Below, piece after piece: positions 8,231-16,092 of a stretch of 47,297 nucleotides of DNA. This DNA is from an uncultured Muribaculaceae bacterium (GTDB lineage: Bacteria; Bacteroidota; Bacteroidia; Bacteroidales; Muribaculaceae), in contig CAJGDJ010000016.1 of the NCBI GenBank assembly GCA_904502025.1, positions 1-47,297 of the forward strand, given 5' to 3'. Positions within the stretch are counted from its first letter, which is position 1, and the number at the start of each line of letters is the position of its first letter. Below the pieces are notes generated by a model. That model did not search any database, had not been told where the DNA came from, and saw only the letters and a program-made list of their open reading frames with translations. The translations under genes and the position numbers were made by a program.

Positions 8231-8303
8231 TTATTTATTTCATACAACACCATATTAACCTTATTTTCATTACCTGCGTCAGATTCTCGCCCATAGGTTA
8301 TAT

Positions 8304-8311
8304 TAACTTTG
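8304..8311 (+). promoter_or_regulatory. -7 element for a small membrane peptide gene
   Basis: TAACTTTG, a full match to TAnnTTTG, lies 38 bp upstream of the ATG at 8350. It is the only obvious promoter between the flavodiiron terminator and guaB's own element. Confidence 0.5.
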
Positions 8312-8349
8312 TGCCATAATCAAATCAACAATATTAAAAAAACAGAATT

Positions 8350-8433
8350 ATGGCAACATTCATTTTAATCGGCATCTTCGTGGCAATAATCTACAAGTTC
8401 AATGGCTGCGAAAAAGAATCAGCAGAGCAATAA
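8350..8433 (+). CDS. 27-residue single-pass membrane peptide
   Basis: ATG at 8350 to TAA at 8433 encodes 27 residues: one hydrophobic helix (FILIGIFVAIIY) and then a short charged tail (KFNGCEKESAEQ). It has its own -7 element 38 bp upstream and sits between a terminator and the guaB promoter, so it looks like an independent small gene rather than noise. I do not recognise the family. The rest of the 8175-8568 gap holds that terminator, the two promoters and AT-rich sequence with no other feature I can support. Confidence 0.5.
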   Translation: MATFILIGIFVAIIYKFNGCEKESAEQ

Positions 8434-8531
8434 ACAACAAATATCTCAAAAATGGCATAAAACAACATTTTTTTAGTTGAAATTAATGAATAAATTGACA
8501 AAATTATGGTGTGAATATCACGAAAAGTTTA

Positions 8532-8539
8532 TAACTTTG
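8532..8539 (+). promoter_or_regulatory. -7 element for guaB
   Basis: TAACTTTG matches TAnnTTTG, 29 bp upstream of the guaB ATG. No convincing -33 TTG at the normal distance. Confidence 0.6.
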
Positions 8540-8568
8540 CGTGCAATAAAATTCAAAACATCGTTTTT

Positions 8569-10047
8569 ATGTCATTTATTGCAGATCGTGTAAAAATGGA
8601 CGGACTCACATTTGATGATGTCCTCTTGATTCCGGCTTATTCGGAAGTTCTTCCTCGCTGTGTCAGCCTAAAGACAAAATTTTCTCGTAACATCACTCTT
8701 AACGCCCCTATCGTATCAGCTGCGATGGACACCGTTACCGAAGCTCAATTGGCAATTGCCATAGCTCGCGAAGGTGGTATTGGTGTTATTCATAAAAACA
8801 TGTCGATTGCCGAGCAAGCTCGCCAAGTTCACGCCGTAAAACGTGCCGAAAATGGTATGATTTACGATCCTGTAACTATTAAATGTGGCAGCACAGTAAA
8901 CGATGCTCTCAATATGATGAAAGAATATCACATTGGTGGCATTCCTGTTGTTGACGACAACAATAAACTCGTAGGCATTGTTACAAACCGTGATTTACGT
9001 TTTGAGCACGACATCAACCGTCCTATCGACGAAGTAATGACCAAAGAAAATCTCGTTACAACAAACCAATCAACCAATCTTGAAGAAGCAGCTGAAATTC
9101 TTCAACAACATAAAATTGAAAAACTTCCGGTTGTTGACAGCGAAAATCATTTGATTGGTCTCGTTACATACAAAGACATTACCAAAGCTAAAGATAAACC
9201 CAACGCATGTAAAGACTCTCTCGGTCGTTTACGAGTAGCAGCAGGTGTTGGCGTAACCGGCGACAGCATGGAGCGAGTTGACGCTCTTGTTGAAGCAGGA
9301 GTTGACGCAATAGTAATCGATACAGCTCATGGGCACACAAAAGGTGTAGTTGGCGTATTGAAAGCAATTAAAGAAAAATACCCATACATTGACGTGGTTG
9401 TAGGTAACATCGCAACAGGCGAAGCTGCCAAATATCTCGTTGAAAATGGTGCTGACGGCGTTAAAGTTGGCATCGGTCCGGGCTCAATATGCACAACACG
9501 CGTAATTGCCGGTGTAGGTGTTCCTCAATTAAGTGCTGTTTACGATGTAGCAAAAGCTCTTGATGGCACAGGCGTTCCATTGATAGCCGATGGTGGCATT
9601 CGCTATTCAGGCGACATCGTTAAAGCTCTTGCTGCCGGTGCTTATTCAGTAATGCTTGGTGGCATGCTTGCAGGCGTTGAAGAATCTCCCGGTAGCACAA
9701 TAATCTACAATGGACGTAAATTCAAAGCATATCGTGGCATGGGATCTCTCGAAGCTATGGAAAAAGGCTCAAAAGACCGTTACTTCCAAGCCAACGAAAG
9801 TGATGCAAAGAAACTCGTCCCCGAAGGCATCGCTGCTCGTGTACCATACAAAGGAACTCTTTATGAAGTGGTATATCAAATTCTTGGTGGGTTACGTGCT
9901 GGCATGGGATATTGTGGTGCAGAAAACATCGACAAACTTCACACTGCAAAATTCACTCGCATCACAAATGCCGGTGTAGCCGAAAGCCACCCACACGATG
10001 TAGCTATCACAAGCGAAGCTCCTAATTATAGTGCTTCACACCAATAA
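8569..10047 (+). CDS. guaB: Inosine-5'-monophosphate dehydrogenase
   Basis: A 492-residue IMP dehydrogenase, which oxidises IMP to XMP with NAD+, the committed step of GMP synthesis. The TIM barrel is interrupted by two CBS domains (about residues 95-205). The catalytic loop is GIGPGSICTTRV with nucleophile Cys308, and the flap Arg-Tyr lies near residue 405. SAAMDTVTE near residue 50 belongs to the barrel core. It is transcribed alone, from a -7 element at 8532 to a very strong terminator. GuaA, the next enzyme, is encoded at 32.0-33.4 kb and is unusual. Confidence 0.97.
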   Translation: MSFIADRVKMDGLTFDDVLLIPAYSEVLPRCVSLKTKFSRNITLNAPIVSAAMDTVTEAQLAIAIAREGGIGVIHKNMSIAEQARQVHAVKRAENGMIYDPVTIKCGSTVNDALNMMKEYHIGGIPVVDDNNKLVGIVTNRDLRFEHDINRPIDEVMTKENLVTTNQSTNLEEAAEILQQHKIEKLPVVDSENHLIGLVTYKDITKAKDKPNACKDSLGRLRVAAGVGVTGDSMERVDALVEAGVDAIVIDTAHGHTKGVVGVLKAIKEKYPYIDVVVGNIATGEAAKYLVENGADGVKVGIGPGSICTTRVIAGVGVPQLSAVYDVAKALDGTGVPLIADGGIRYSGDIVKALAAGAYSVMLGGMLAGVEESPGSTIIYNGRKFKAYRGMGSLEAMEKGSKDRYFQANESDAKKLVPEGIAARVPYKGTLYEVVYQILGGLRAGMGYCGAENIDKLHTAKFTRITNAGVAESHPHDVAITSEAPNYSASHQ

Positions 10048-10091
10048 TTAATATTCCCATAATTCTTTCAATGGGATTATGACAAATTATA

Positions 10092-10147
10092 ATATAGAGA
10101 TATAATAAAACCACCTCGTTTTACGTTATATCTCTATATATTTTTTT
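10092..10147 (+). terminator. Very strong terminator after guaB
   Basis: A perfect 14-bp stem (10092-10105 with 10126-10139) extends inward by TAAAAC/GTTTTA (10106-10111 with 10118-10123) after a 2-nt bulge, and is followed by a run of seven T. It isolates guaB from the isomerase genes. Confidence 0.9.
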
Positions 10148-10196
10148 GTATAACATTAAAGCATTATACTGCTACTTAACAATAAACTAATTAACG

Positions 10197-12152
10197 ATGA
10201 ATAAACGTTTAGTATCATTGGCACTTATTGCCACTACAATCTTTTGTGCTTCAGCCAAAAACGACAATCCGACATTAATGAAAGTTAACGGCAAAGACGT
10301 TAAGTTGAGCGAATTTGAATATCTTTACAACAAAAACAATTCTCAACAAGTTGAAAAGCAATCAATCGACGAATATGTTGACATGTTTGTTACATATAAA
10401 CTTAAAGTTGCTGATGCCGAAGCTGCCGGAATTGACACCACTGCCGCATTCCGTAATGAATTTAACGGACATCGTAATGAATTGGCAACCCCCTACCTCG
10501 AAGACAAATCAACAATGAATCGTCTTATCGAAGAAACCTACAATCGCATGAAAGAAGAGGTTAATGTGAGCCACATCATGATTCACATTTCAGAAGACCC
10601 CGCAAAAAACAAAGAGAGCAAGGCTCGTCTTGATAGCATTCGCAACGAATTCAAAGCCGGCAACGGTACATTTGCTGAATTGGCTCAAAAATACTCAACC
10701 GACCGTTCTACATCTAATCGCGGTGGTTTGATGGGTTGGATTACTGCAAATCGTTGGCCTTATACATTTGAAGAAGCAGCATGGGCAACAAATATTGGCG
10801 ACGTTTCCAATGTGATTGAAACATTTGCCGGATTCCACATCATCTTAGTTAACGATCGCCGTGAAGCTCGTGGTCAAGTGAATGCAAAACACATTCTCAA
10901 ACTCACCCATGGTAAATCTCCTGAAGATGCCGAAAAAGCAAAAGTACAAATTGACTCTATTTATAATGTGCTTGCATCAAAATCAACTGCCGAATTAAAC
11001 GCAGCGTTCAGCGAAATTGCAAGTACTGAATCCGAATGTGGTTCACGCCAAAAAGGTGGCGACCTTGGTTGGTTTGGAACAGGTCAAATGGTTCCTGAAT
11101 TTGAGACAGCAACATTTGCCCTCAACAACGGCGAAATGTCGAAACCGGTAAAAAGTCAATTTGGGTGGCACATCATCTATCGAGTAGCCGACAAAGGCAT
11201 TGGCACTCTTGAAGAATGCAAGCCCGGAATCACAATGGCAATAAACAACGATGATCGTGGCTTGCTCCCTCAAAAAGAAATGGAAGCTAAAATGATTGAA
11301 AAGCATAATGCTTCAATTATTCAAAAGAATTACAACAAACTAATCAAAGACCTCGACAAATATGGTGCTTATGATTCTACATTTATTGCAAAATATAAAA
11401 ACAGCGACTTGGCACTTATCAAAGTAGGCAATGAAACCGTTCCCGCTAAAAAGATTTTTGCCAAAACACACGCTTCATTATATACCAATAAAGACTATGG
11501 CAAAGGTGATATCAACCACAATTTGAAAGTTGCCTTAGGTGCTGAAGCAATGGACTATGAGCGTCGCCATCTTGAAGATTTCTACCCCGAATTCCGCAAT
11601 CTCGTAAACGAATATCGCGACGGCATTCTTTTATTTGAAATCAGCAATCGCAATGTATGGGAAAAAGCATCTAAAGACAAGGAAGGTCTTGAACAATACT
11701 TCCAAGCTAATCGTGCAAAATATGACAACTGGACATCTCCAAAATACAAAGGTTTCGTAATTTTCACATCTAATGATTCAATCATGAACGAAGCTCAAAA
11801 ATTCTTGGAGGGAAAAGAACTTGCAATTGATTCTGTAGCAACTACATTGCGTCAACAATTTGGTCGCAAAGACATCAGAGTTGAACGTGTAATTGCAGCT
11901 AAAGGCGAGAATCCTATTGTTGACTACATCGCATTTGGTGGAGTAAAACCTGAGGCTCAAAAAAATAAATGGCAATGCTATTTCGGCTACATGGGTAAAC
12001 AATTGACATCTCCCGAAGAAGCTGCCGATGTGAGAGGTCAAGTAACATCTGACTATCAAGCCAAACTTGAAAAAGAATGGATTGAAAGCCTCAAAGCCAA
12101 ATACCCTGTAAAAATTTACGAAAAAGAGCTTAACAAACTCAAACAAAAGTAA
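10197..12152 (+). CDS. Periplasmic peptidyl-prolyl isomerase with two parvulin domains
   Basis: A 651-residue exported protein. The signal peptide ends in CASA at about residue 20, with no lipobox. Two parvulin (rotamase) domains are visible at about residues 118-220 and 226-335, each with the NVSHIMIHI or NAKHILKL strand and the closing Gly-x-His-Ile-Ile motif. A long C-terminal half without clear homology follows. Such proteins assist folding of outer-membrane proteins. It is upstream of a second, SurA-like isomerase and an OstA-like protein, pointing to envelope biogenesis. A terminator follows, so it is not in one operon with the next gene. Confidence 0.9.
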   Translation: MNKRLVSLALIATTIFCASAKNDNPTLMKVNGKDVKLSEFEYLYNKNNSQQVEKQSIDEYVDMFVTYKLKVADAEAAGIDTTAAFRNEFNGHRNELATPYLEDKSTMNRLIEETYNRMKEEVNVSHIMIHISEDPAKNKESKARLDSIRNEFKAGNGTFAELAQKYSTDRSTSNRGGLMGWITANRWPYTFEEAAWATNIGDVSNVIETFAGFHIILVNDRREARGQVNAKHILKLTHGKSPEDAEKAKVQIDSIYNVLASKSTAELNAAFSEIASTESECGSRQKGGDLGWFGTGQMVPEFETATFALNNGEMSKPVKSQFGWHIIYRVADKGIGTLEECKPGITMAINNDDRGLLPQKEMEAKMIEKHNASIIQKNYNKLIKDLDKYGAYDSTFIAKYKNSDLALIKVGNETVPAKKIFAKTHASLYTNKDYGKGDINHNLKVALGAEAMDYERRHLEDFYPEFRNLVNEYRDGILLFEISNRNVWEKASKDKEGLEQYFQANRAKYDNWTSPKYKGFVIFTSNDSIMNEAQKFLEGKELAIDSVATTLRQQFGRKDIRVERVIAAKGENPIVDYIAFGGVKPEAQKNKWQCYFGYMGKQLTSPEEAADVRGQVTSDYQAKLEKEWIESLKAKYPVKIYEKELNKLKQK

Positions 12153-12180
12153 GCATCAGATTTTAATCTATAAATCATCA

Positions 12181-12212
12181 AAACTGTGTCAAAATTTTTG
12201 GCACAGTTTTTT
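12181..12212 (+). terminator. Terminator after the first isomerase gene
   Basis: AAACTGTG (12181-12188) pairs with CACAGTTT (12202-12209), followed by a run of T. Confidence 0.8.
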
Positions 12213-12362
12213 TTAACTCTTCCTGTAATCACCACCTTTGTACCTGCTTTCTCCATAAAACCAACATCACACCTCAATAAGAAATTCCCTACAAATTATT
12301 ATATACTTCTTAAAAAACTAAAATAAACTCTCAATTAGAATAATAAATTCAAAAAGATAGGT

Positions 12363-12370
12363 TAACTTTG
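12363..12370 (+). promoter_or_regulatory. -7 element for the SurA-like gene
   Basis: TAACTTTG matches TAnnTTTG, 34 bp upstream of the GTG start at 12405. No -33 TTG was found. The rest of the 12153-12404 gap shows only the terminator. Confidence 0.5.
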
Positions 12371-12404
12371 TAGAATAAACCAAATTAGATAAAAACTTCA
12401 TACA

Positions 12405-13760
12405 GTGAAAATAAAAACAATTACATTGAGCATTATATTATCGGCAGTAGCATCAATTTCAATGATTGCACAAAACAATATTGCCGAAGAAGTGGCATGG
12501 GTTATTGGCGACCAACTTATTTACAAATCCGAGATAGAAGCAATGTATCAACAAATGCAATATGAACGGACTCCTATTAACGGCGACCCATATTGTGTGA
12601 TACCCGAGCGTATGGCTGTTGAAAAACTGTTCTTACACCAAGCCGACATCGACACGATTGAAGTGCAAAACTCAATGATTCAACAACAAGTTGATAGCCG
12701 CATCAACTACTACATAACCAACTTAGGCTCAAAGGAAAAAGTTGAACAATATTTTCGCAAATCAATTCCTCAAATGCGTGAAGAGCTGACCGAGGTGTGG
12801 AAAAATCAATCACGTGTGCAACAAGTACAAAGCAAACTCACAAAGGATATTAAAACAACCCCTTCTGACGTCAGAAAGTATTTTAGCACGTTGCCTGCTG
12901 ATAGTATTCCTTTTGTGCCAATGCAAGTTGAAGTACAAATCATCTCAATTAATCCCAATATTCCTCGCCAAGAGATTGAAGATGTTAAAGCTCGACTTCG
13001 CGACTATGCAGCACGCGTAACAAATGGCGAAAGTGATTTTTCAACATTAGCAATTCTCTACTCCGAAGATGGTAGCAGTGTGCGAGGTGGAGAAATCGGC
13101 TTTATGGGTCGCGGACACCTTGAACCAGAATATGCAGCAGTAGCGTTTAATCTCAATGACCCTAAGAAAGTTTCAAAAATCGTAGAAACTCAATATGGCT
13201 ATCATATCATTCAGCTTATCGAAAAACGTGGCGACCGCATCAACACTCGACACATATTACTACGACCCAAAGTTTCAGACAGTGATTTGATGGCAGGTAT
13301 TGCTCGCCTTGACTCTGTGCGTCAAGATATTATTGACAAAAAATTCACCTTTGAAGAAGCTGCTCCTGTAGTGTCGCAAGACAAAGACACTCGCAACAGC
13401 AAGGGAATTATGGTTAACAGTGCCTCAGGCACAACTCGTTTTGAAATGTCGCAACTTCCTCAAGAAATTTCACGCGAAATAGACAAACTTCAACCGGGAG
13501 AGATTTCAAAACCATTCATCATGAAAGACCCAAAACGCAACCGTGACATCGTGGTAATTGCAAAACTAACAAACCGAATCAATGGGCATAAAGCAAACCT
13601 ATCTGACGACTACCAACTTATCAAGTCGATGTATGAAAAATCGACAAAAGCAAAAATCATTGCCGATTGGGTAAACAAAAAAATCGACGACACGTTTATT
13701 CGCATCGAAGATGGGTGGAACAATTGCACCTTTGAACATAATTGGATTAAGACAAAATAA
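12405..13760 (+). CDS. SurA-like periplasmic chaperone/peptidyl-prolyl isomerase
   Basis: A 451-residue exported protein starting with GTG. The signal peptide ends near residue 22 (SMIAQ). A SurA-type N-terminal chaperone region follows (EVAWVIGDQLIYKSEIEAM, about residues 27-45). A clear parvulin domain is at about 178-277 (closing YGYHIIQLIEKRGD) and a second, more degenerate one at about 278-390 (NTRHILLRP). Overall order is as in SurA, which escorts outer-membrane beta-barrels to the BAM machine. The next gene, OstA-like, follows within 20 bp, so the pair is likely cotranscribed. Confidence 0.9.
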   Translation: MKIKTITLSIILSAVASISMIAQNNIAEEVAWVIGDQLIYKSEIEAMYQQMQYERTPINGDPYCVIPERMAVEKLFLHQADIDTIEVQNSMIQQQVDSRINYYITNLGSKEKVEQYFRKSIPQMREELTEVWKNQSRVQQVQSKLTKDIKTTPSDVRKYFSTLPADSIPFVPMQVEVQIISINPNIPRQEIEDVKARLRDYAARVTNGESDFSTLAILYSEDGSSVRGGEIGFMGRGHLEPEYAAVAFNLNDPKKVSKIVETQYGYHIIQLIEKRGDRINTRHILLRPKVSDSDLMAGIARLDSVRQDIIDKKFTFEEAAPVVSQDKDTRNSKGIMVNSASGTTRFEMSQLPQEISREIDKLQPGEISKPFIMKDPKRNRDIVVIAKLTNRINGHKANLSDDYQLIKSMYEKSTKAKIIADWVNKKIDDTFIRIEDGWNNCTFEHNWIKTK

Positions 13761-13777
13761 ATTTGGAAAGTCAAAAC

Positions 13778-15640
13778 ATGACTTTATATAACAAAATATT
13801 CGACAATCTACGCAAGCCATCAGTTTTGATGGCTTTGTGTGCGTTTTTAGTGCTACTTCCAACTATCGCACTCGGATCAAATCAAAAGGAATCAACAAAA
13901 GCCCGAAGTGAGAAAAAAGTAGTAGTGCAACCCTCAATTCATAAGGCCGATCACAGCAATCGTGGCAAAGTGTTTCTCGAAGCAGCCGACTCATTATTAA
14001 AACACAATGACAACGAATACCTGATTTTGATTGGCAAAAAAGCACAAGTTAAATTTCGTCATGGCGATTTTTTCATGATGTGCGACAGTGCTCACTTCTA
14101 CGATAAAGAAAACTCATTTAATGCCTACGGCAATATTCACATGTGGCAAGGCGACACCCTTAACATATATGCCGACTCTCTCAACTATCTCGGAAACGAC
14201 GAACATGCTATTCTATATGCCTACGAAGGCAACACCGTTAAATTGATTAATCGCAATGTAAAACTCGAAACCGACATTTTTGAATACGATCTCAAAGAAG
14301 AACTCGGATTCTATACCACCGGAGGGGTTATGACCGACGAACAAAATCGCTTGGAATCGGAGGAAGGAGACTATTCTCCAGCAACAAAACTTGCCAACTT
14401 TTATGGTAACGTGTATTTATGCAACAACAACAAAACCAACGGTAAAAAAAGTGAAATTTTCTCAGAATCGTTGCATTATAGCACTTTTACTAAAATTGCG
14501 AATATTGATTCCGACGCCACTATCATAAGTGATGGTTCAACTATAAATACTTATAATGCCGACTACGATACCAACACACATTTGGCTCGTCTTTTGAGCC
14601 CATCTACAATAACCAACAAAGATGGTATAATCTACACCGACAACGGCGACTATAACACCTCTACAAAAATTGCAAACCTTTATGACCACTCAAAAATACA
14701 CACTAAAGACAACAAAGTGCTTGAAGGCGATACCTTATTTTATGACCGATTAAACGGCTACGGCGAAGCCTACGGCAACATGATTTTAACTGATAACGAG
14801 AAGAAAACCAAGCTCAAAGGCGACTATGGATACTACAATGAAGTTATCGATAGTGCATTTGCTACCGGACATGCTTTAGCATTAGAATATTCTAAAGGCG
14901 ACACGCTATACATGCATGGCGACACAGTGAGAGGGTTCAGAGTAATTAATGAAGTGGTGCTTAACCCAAAAGATTCAATTCCCACCACAACGCTCGACAC
15001 GACCCACCTCATCGTTGCAAATCCACGTGTAAGGATATATCGCAGCGATCTACAAGGCGTGTGCGACTCTATGACATTTCGCCAACAAGATTCCCTAATG
15101 GTAATGAATAAATTCCCTATAATTTGGAGTGGTAGAAATCGCCAGATATTAGGAAATATAATTGAAGTACATTTCAATGATTCTACTGCCGATTGGGCTC
15201 GTCTTCCTGAAACCGGATTTGCTTCAGAACATATCGAAGGGGAATTCTATAATCAACTCAGTGGCAAAAAAATGTTTGCCACATTTGAGAACGGGGATCT
15301 AAAGCAACTAAACATTGATGGGAACGTAATGGCTATTTATCTTCCTCTCGAAAGCGACTCAACATATAATAAAATTGTAAACATTGAAAGTAGTTTCCTT
15401 GAAGCCCATTTCAACGAACAAACGCTTGAAAGATGCAAAATATGGTCGCAATCTAACGGAACTGTTACACCATTATATTTGGCAAAAAAAACGTTATTCT
15501 ATCTTCCCAAATTCAAATGGTACGAATCAATACGCCCCAAATATCCAATGGACGTATTTAACATTTCTCCCGAAATGGAAGAACTACTCAGAGGCACTCC
15601 TACAGAATCAAAGCCTCAGCGTCGTTCTAAAAGTAATTAA
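13778..15640 (+). CDS. OstA/LptA-like outer-membrane biogenesis protein
   Basis: A 620-residue protein with an N-terminal hydrophobic segment (LMALCAFLVLLPTIAL, about residues 18-33) and then repeating beta-strand units with 'D-Y-G-Y-Y-N' and 'N-x-x-G-D' patterns, as in OstA/LptA-type beta-jellyroll bridge proteins that carry lipopolysaccharide across the periplasm. It matches the Bacteroidetes 'OstA-like' group, longer than classical LptA. I choose the ATG at 13778. A TTG at 13763, 2 bp after the previous stop, is a possible alternative start. It is coupled with the SurA-like gene. Confidence 0.85.
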   Translation: MTLYNKIFDNLRKPSVLMALCAFLVLLPTIALGSNQKESTKARSEKKVVVQPSIHKADHSNRGKVFLEAADSLLKHNDNEYLILIGKKAQVKFRHGDFFMMCDSAHFYDKENSFNAYGNIHMWQGDTLNIYADSLNYLGNDEHAILYAYEGNTVKLINRNVKLETDIFEYDLKEELGFYTTGGVMTDEQNRLESEEGDYSPATKLANFYGNVYLCNNNKTNGKKSEIFSESLHYSTFTKIANIDSDATIISDGSTINTYNADYDTNTHLARLLSPSTITNKDGIIYTDNGDYNTSTKIANLYDHSKIHTKDNKVLEGDTLFYDRLNGYGEAYGNMILTDNEKKTKLKGDYGYYNEVIDSAFATGHALALEYSKGDTLYMHGDTVRGFRVINEVVLNPKDSIPTTTLDTTHLIVANPRVRIYRSDLQGVCDSMTFRQQDSLMVMNKFPIIWSGRNRQILGNIIEVHFNDSTADWARLPETGFASEHIEGEFYNQLSGKKMFATFENGDLKQLNIDGNVMAIYLPLESDSTYNKIVNIESSFLEAHFNEQTLERCKIWSQSNGTVTPLYLAKKTLFYLPKFKWYESIRPKYPMDVFNISPEMEELLRGTPTESKPQRRSKSN

Positions 15641-15685
15641 TACACAACACAACTTGATTTGATTAATTGTCATTGGTGGTCAGTT

Positions 15686-15799
15686 TTACCCTAAGAGCAT
15701 AACGGCTATTCCAACTCCTGAAGCATTATCATTCGGCAATGTAACAAATATCGTATCTATCTTTTCCCTTGAGACAATCTTAGATCTCATCGCATACAT
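15686..15799 (-). CDS. Possible 37-residue ORF
   Basis: Minus-strand ATG at 15799, stop at 15686. The peptide begins MYAMRSKIVSREKIDTIFV and ends in a Gly-rich hydrophobic tail. AGGAG lies immediately upstream of the ATG, only 2 nt away, or 11 nt from the second in-frame ATG at 15790. No promoter-like element was found. Composition looks protein-like, but I recognise no family, and it may be a fragment of a lost gene. The rest of 15641-15837 holds nothing I can support. Confidence 0.25.
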   Translation of the reverse strand: MYAMRSKIVSREKIDTIFVTLPNDNASGVGIAVMLLG

Positions 15800-15837
15800 A
15801 TCTCCTTACATTTACATTAATTACGATAAAACATTTT

Positions 15838-16022
15838 CAAGGGCAAATGCGAAGCACGGGAGAGCGTAGCGTCTATAATAACCGGGAGGGAGCGAAGCGA
15901 TACCCTCGGAAAGGGAATAATCCTCCTTCTCACCAAGCCGTCAGGAGGACGGGAATGATGTAAATGTCGTAAATTCCGACGTTACCCGGACGGACTGCAA
16001 TAATCTCCTTATGGAGAATTTG
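15838..16022. other. GC-rich, hairpin-rich intergenic island
   Basis: This stretch is visibly richer in G+C than its surroundings and contains a chain of short inverted repeats: GAGGG/CCCTC (15886-15890 with 15903-15907), CCTCC/GGAGG (15922-15926 with 15944-15948), the alternative CCGTC/GACGG (15938-15942 with 15948-15952), GTCG/CGAC near 15967-15980, and TCTCC-TTAT-GGAGA around 16004-16017. Near-identical units GAGCGTAGCG and GAGCGAAGCG occur 30 bp apart. No ORF covers it. It could be a structured RNA, a repeat-element copy or a remnant. It matches no RNA class I know. Confidence 0.5.
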
Positions 16023-16023
16023 A

Positions 16024-16069
16024 TAAAAAATTGAGGTGCATCAATTATTTTCAAATTGACACACCTCAA
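16024..16069 (-). terminator. Terminator for the TPR-protein operon
   Basis: TTGAGGTG (16031-16038) and TCAATT (16041-16046) pair with AATTGA (16054-16059) and CACCTCAA (16062-16069), with a 2-nt internal loop. On the minus strand the stem is followed by TTTTTT. It ends the operon that finishes at 16093. Confidence 0.85.
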
Positions 16070-16092
16070 ATTTATCTAATATTTAATTTCGC

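Noticed and set aside
11778..12146. 122-codon minus-strand ORF inside the first isomerase gene
   Set aside because: Phe/Cys-rich translation with no domain, fully inside a conserved coding gene on the other strand. A shadow.
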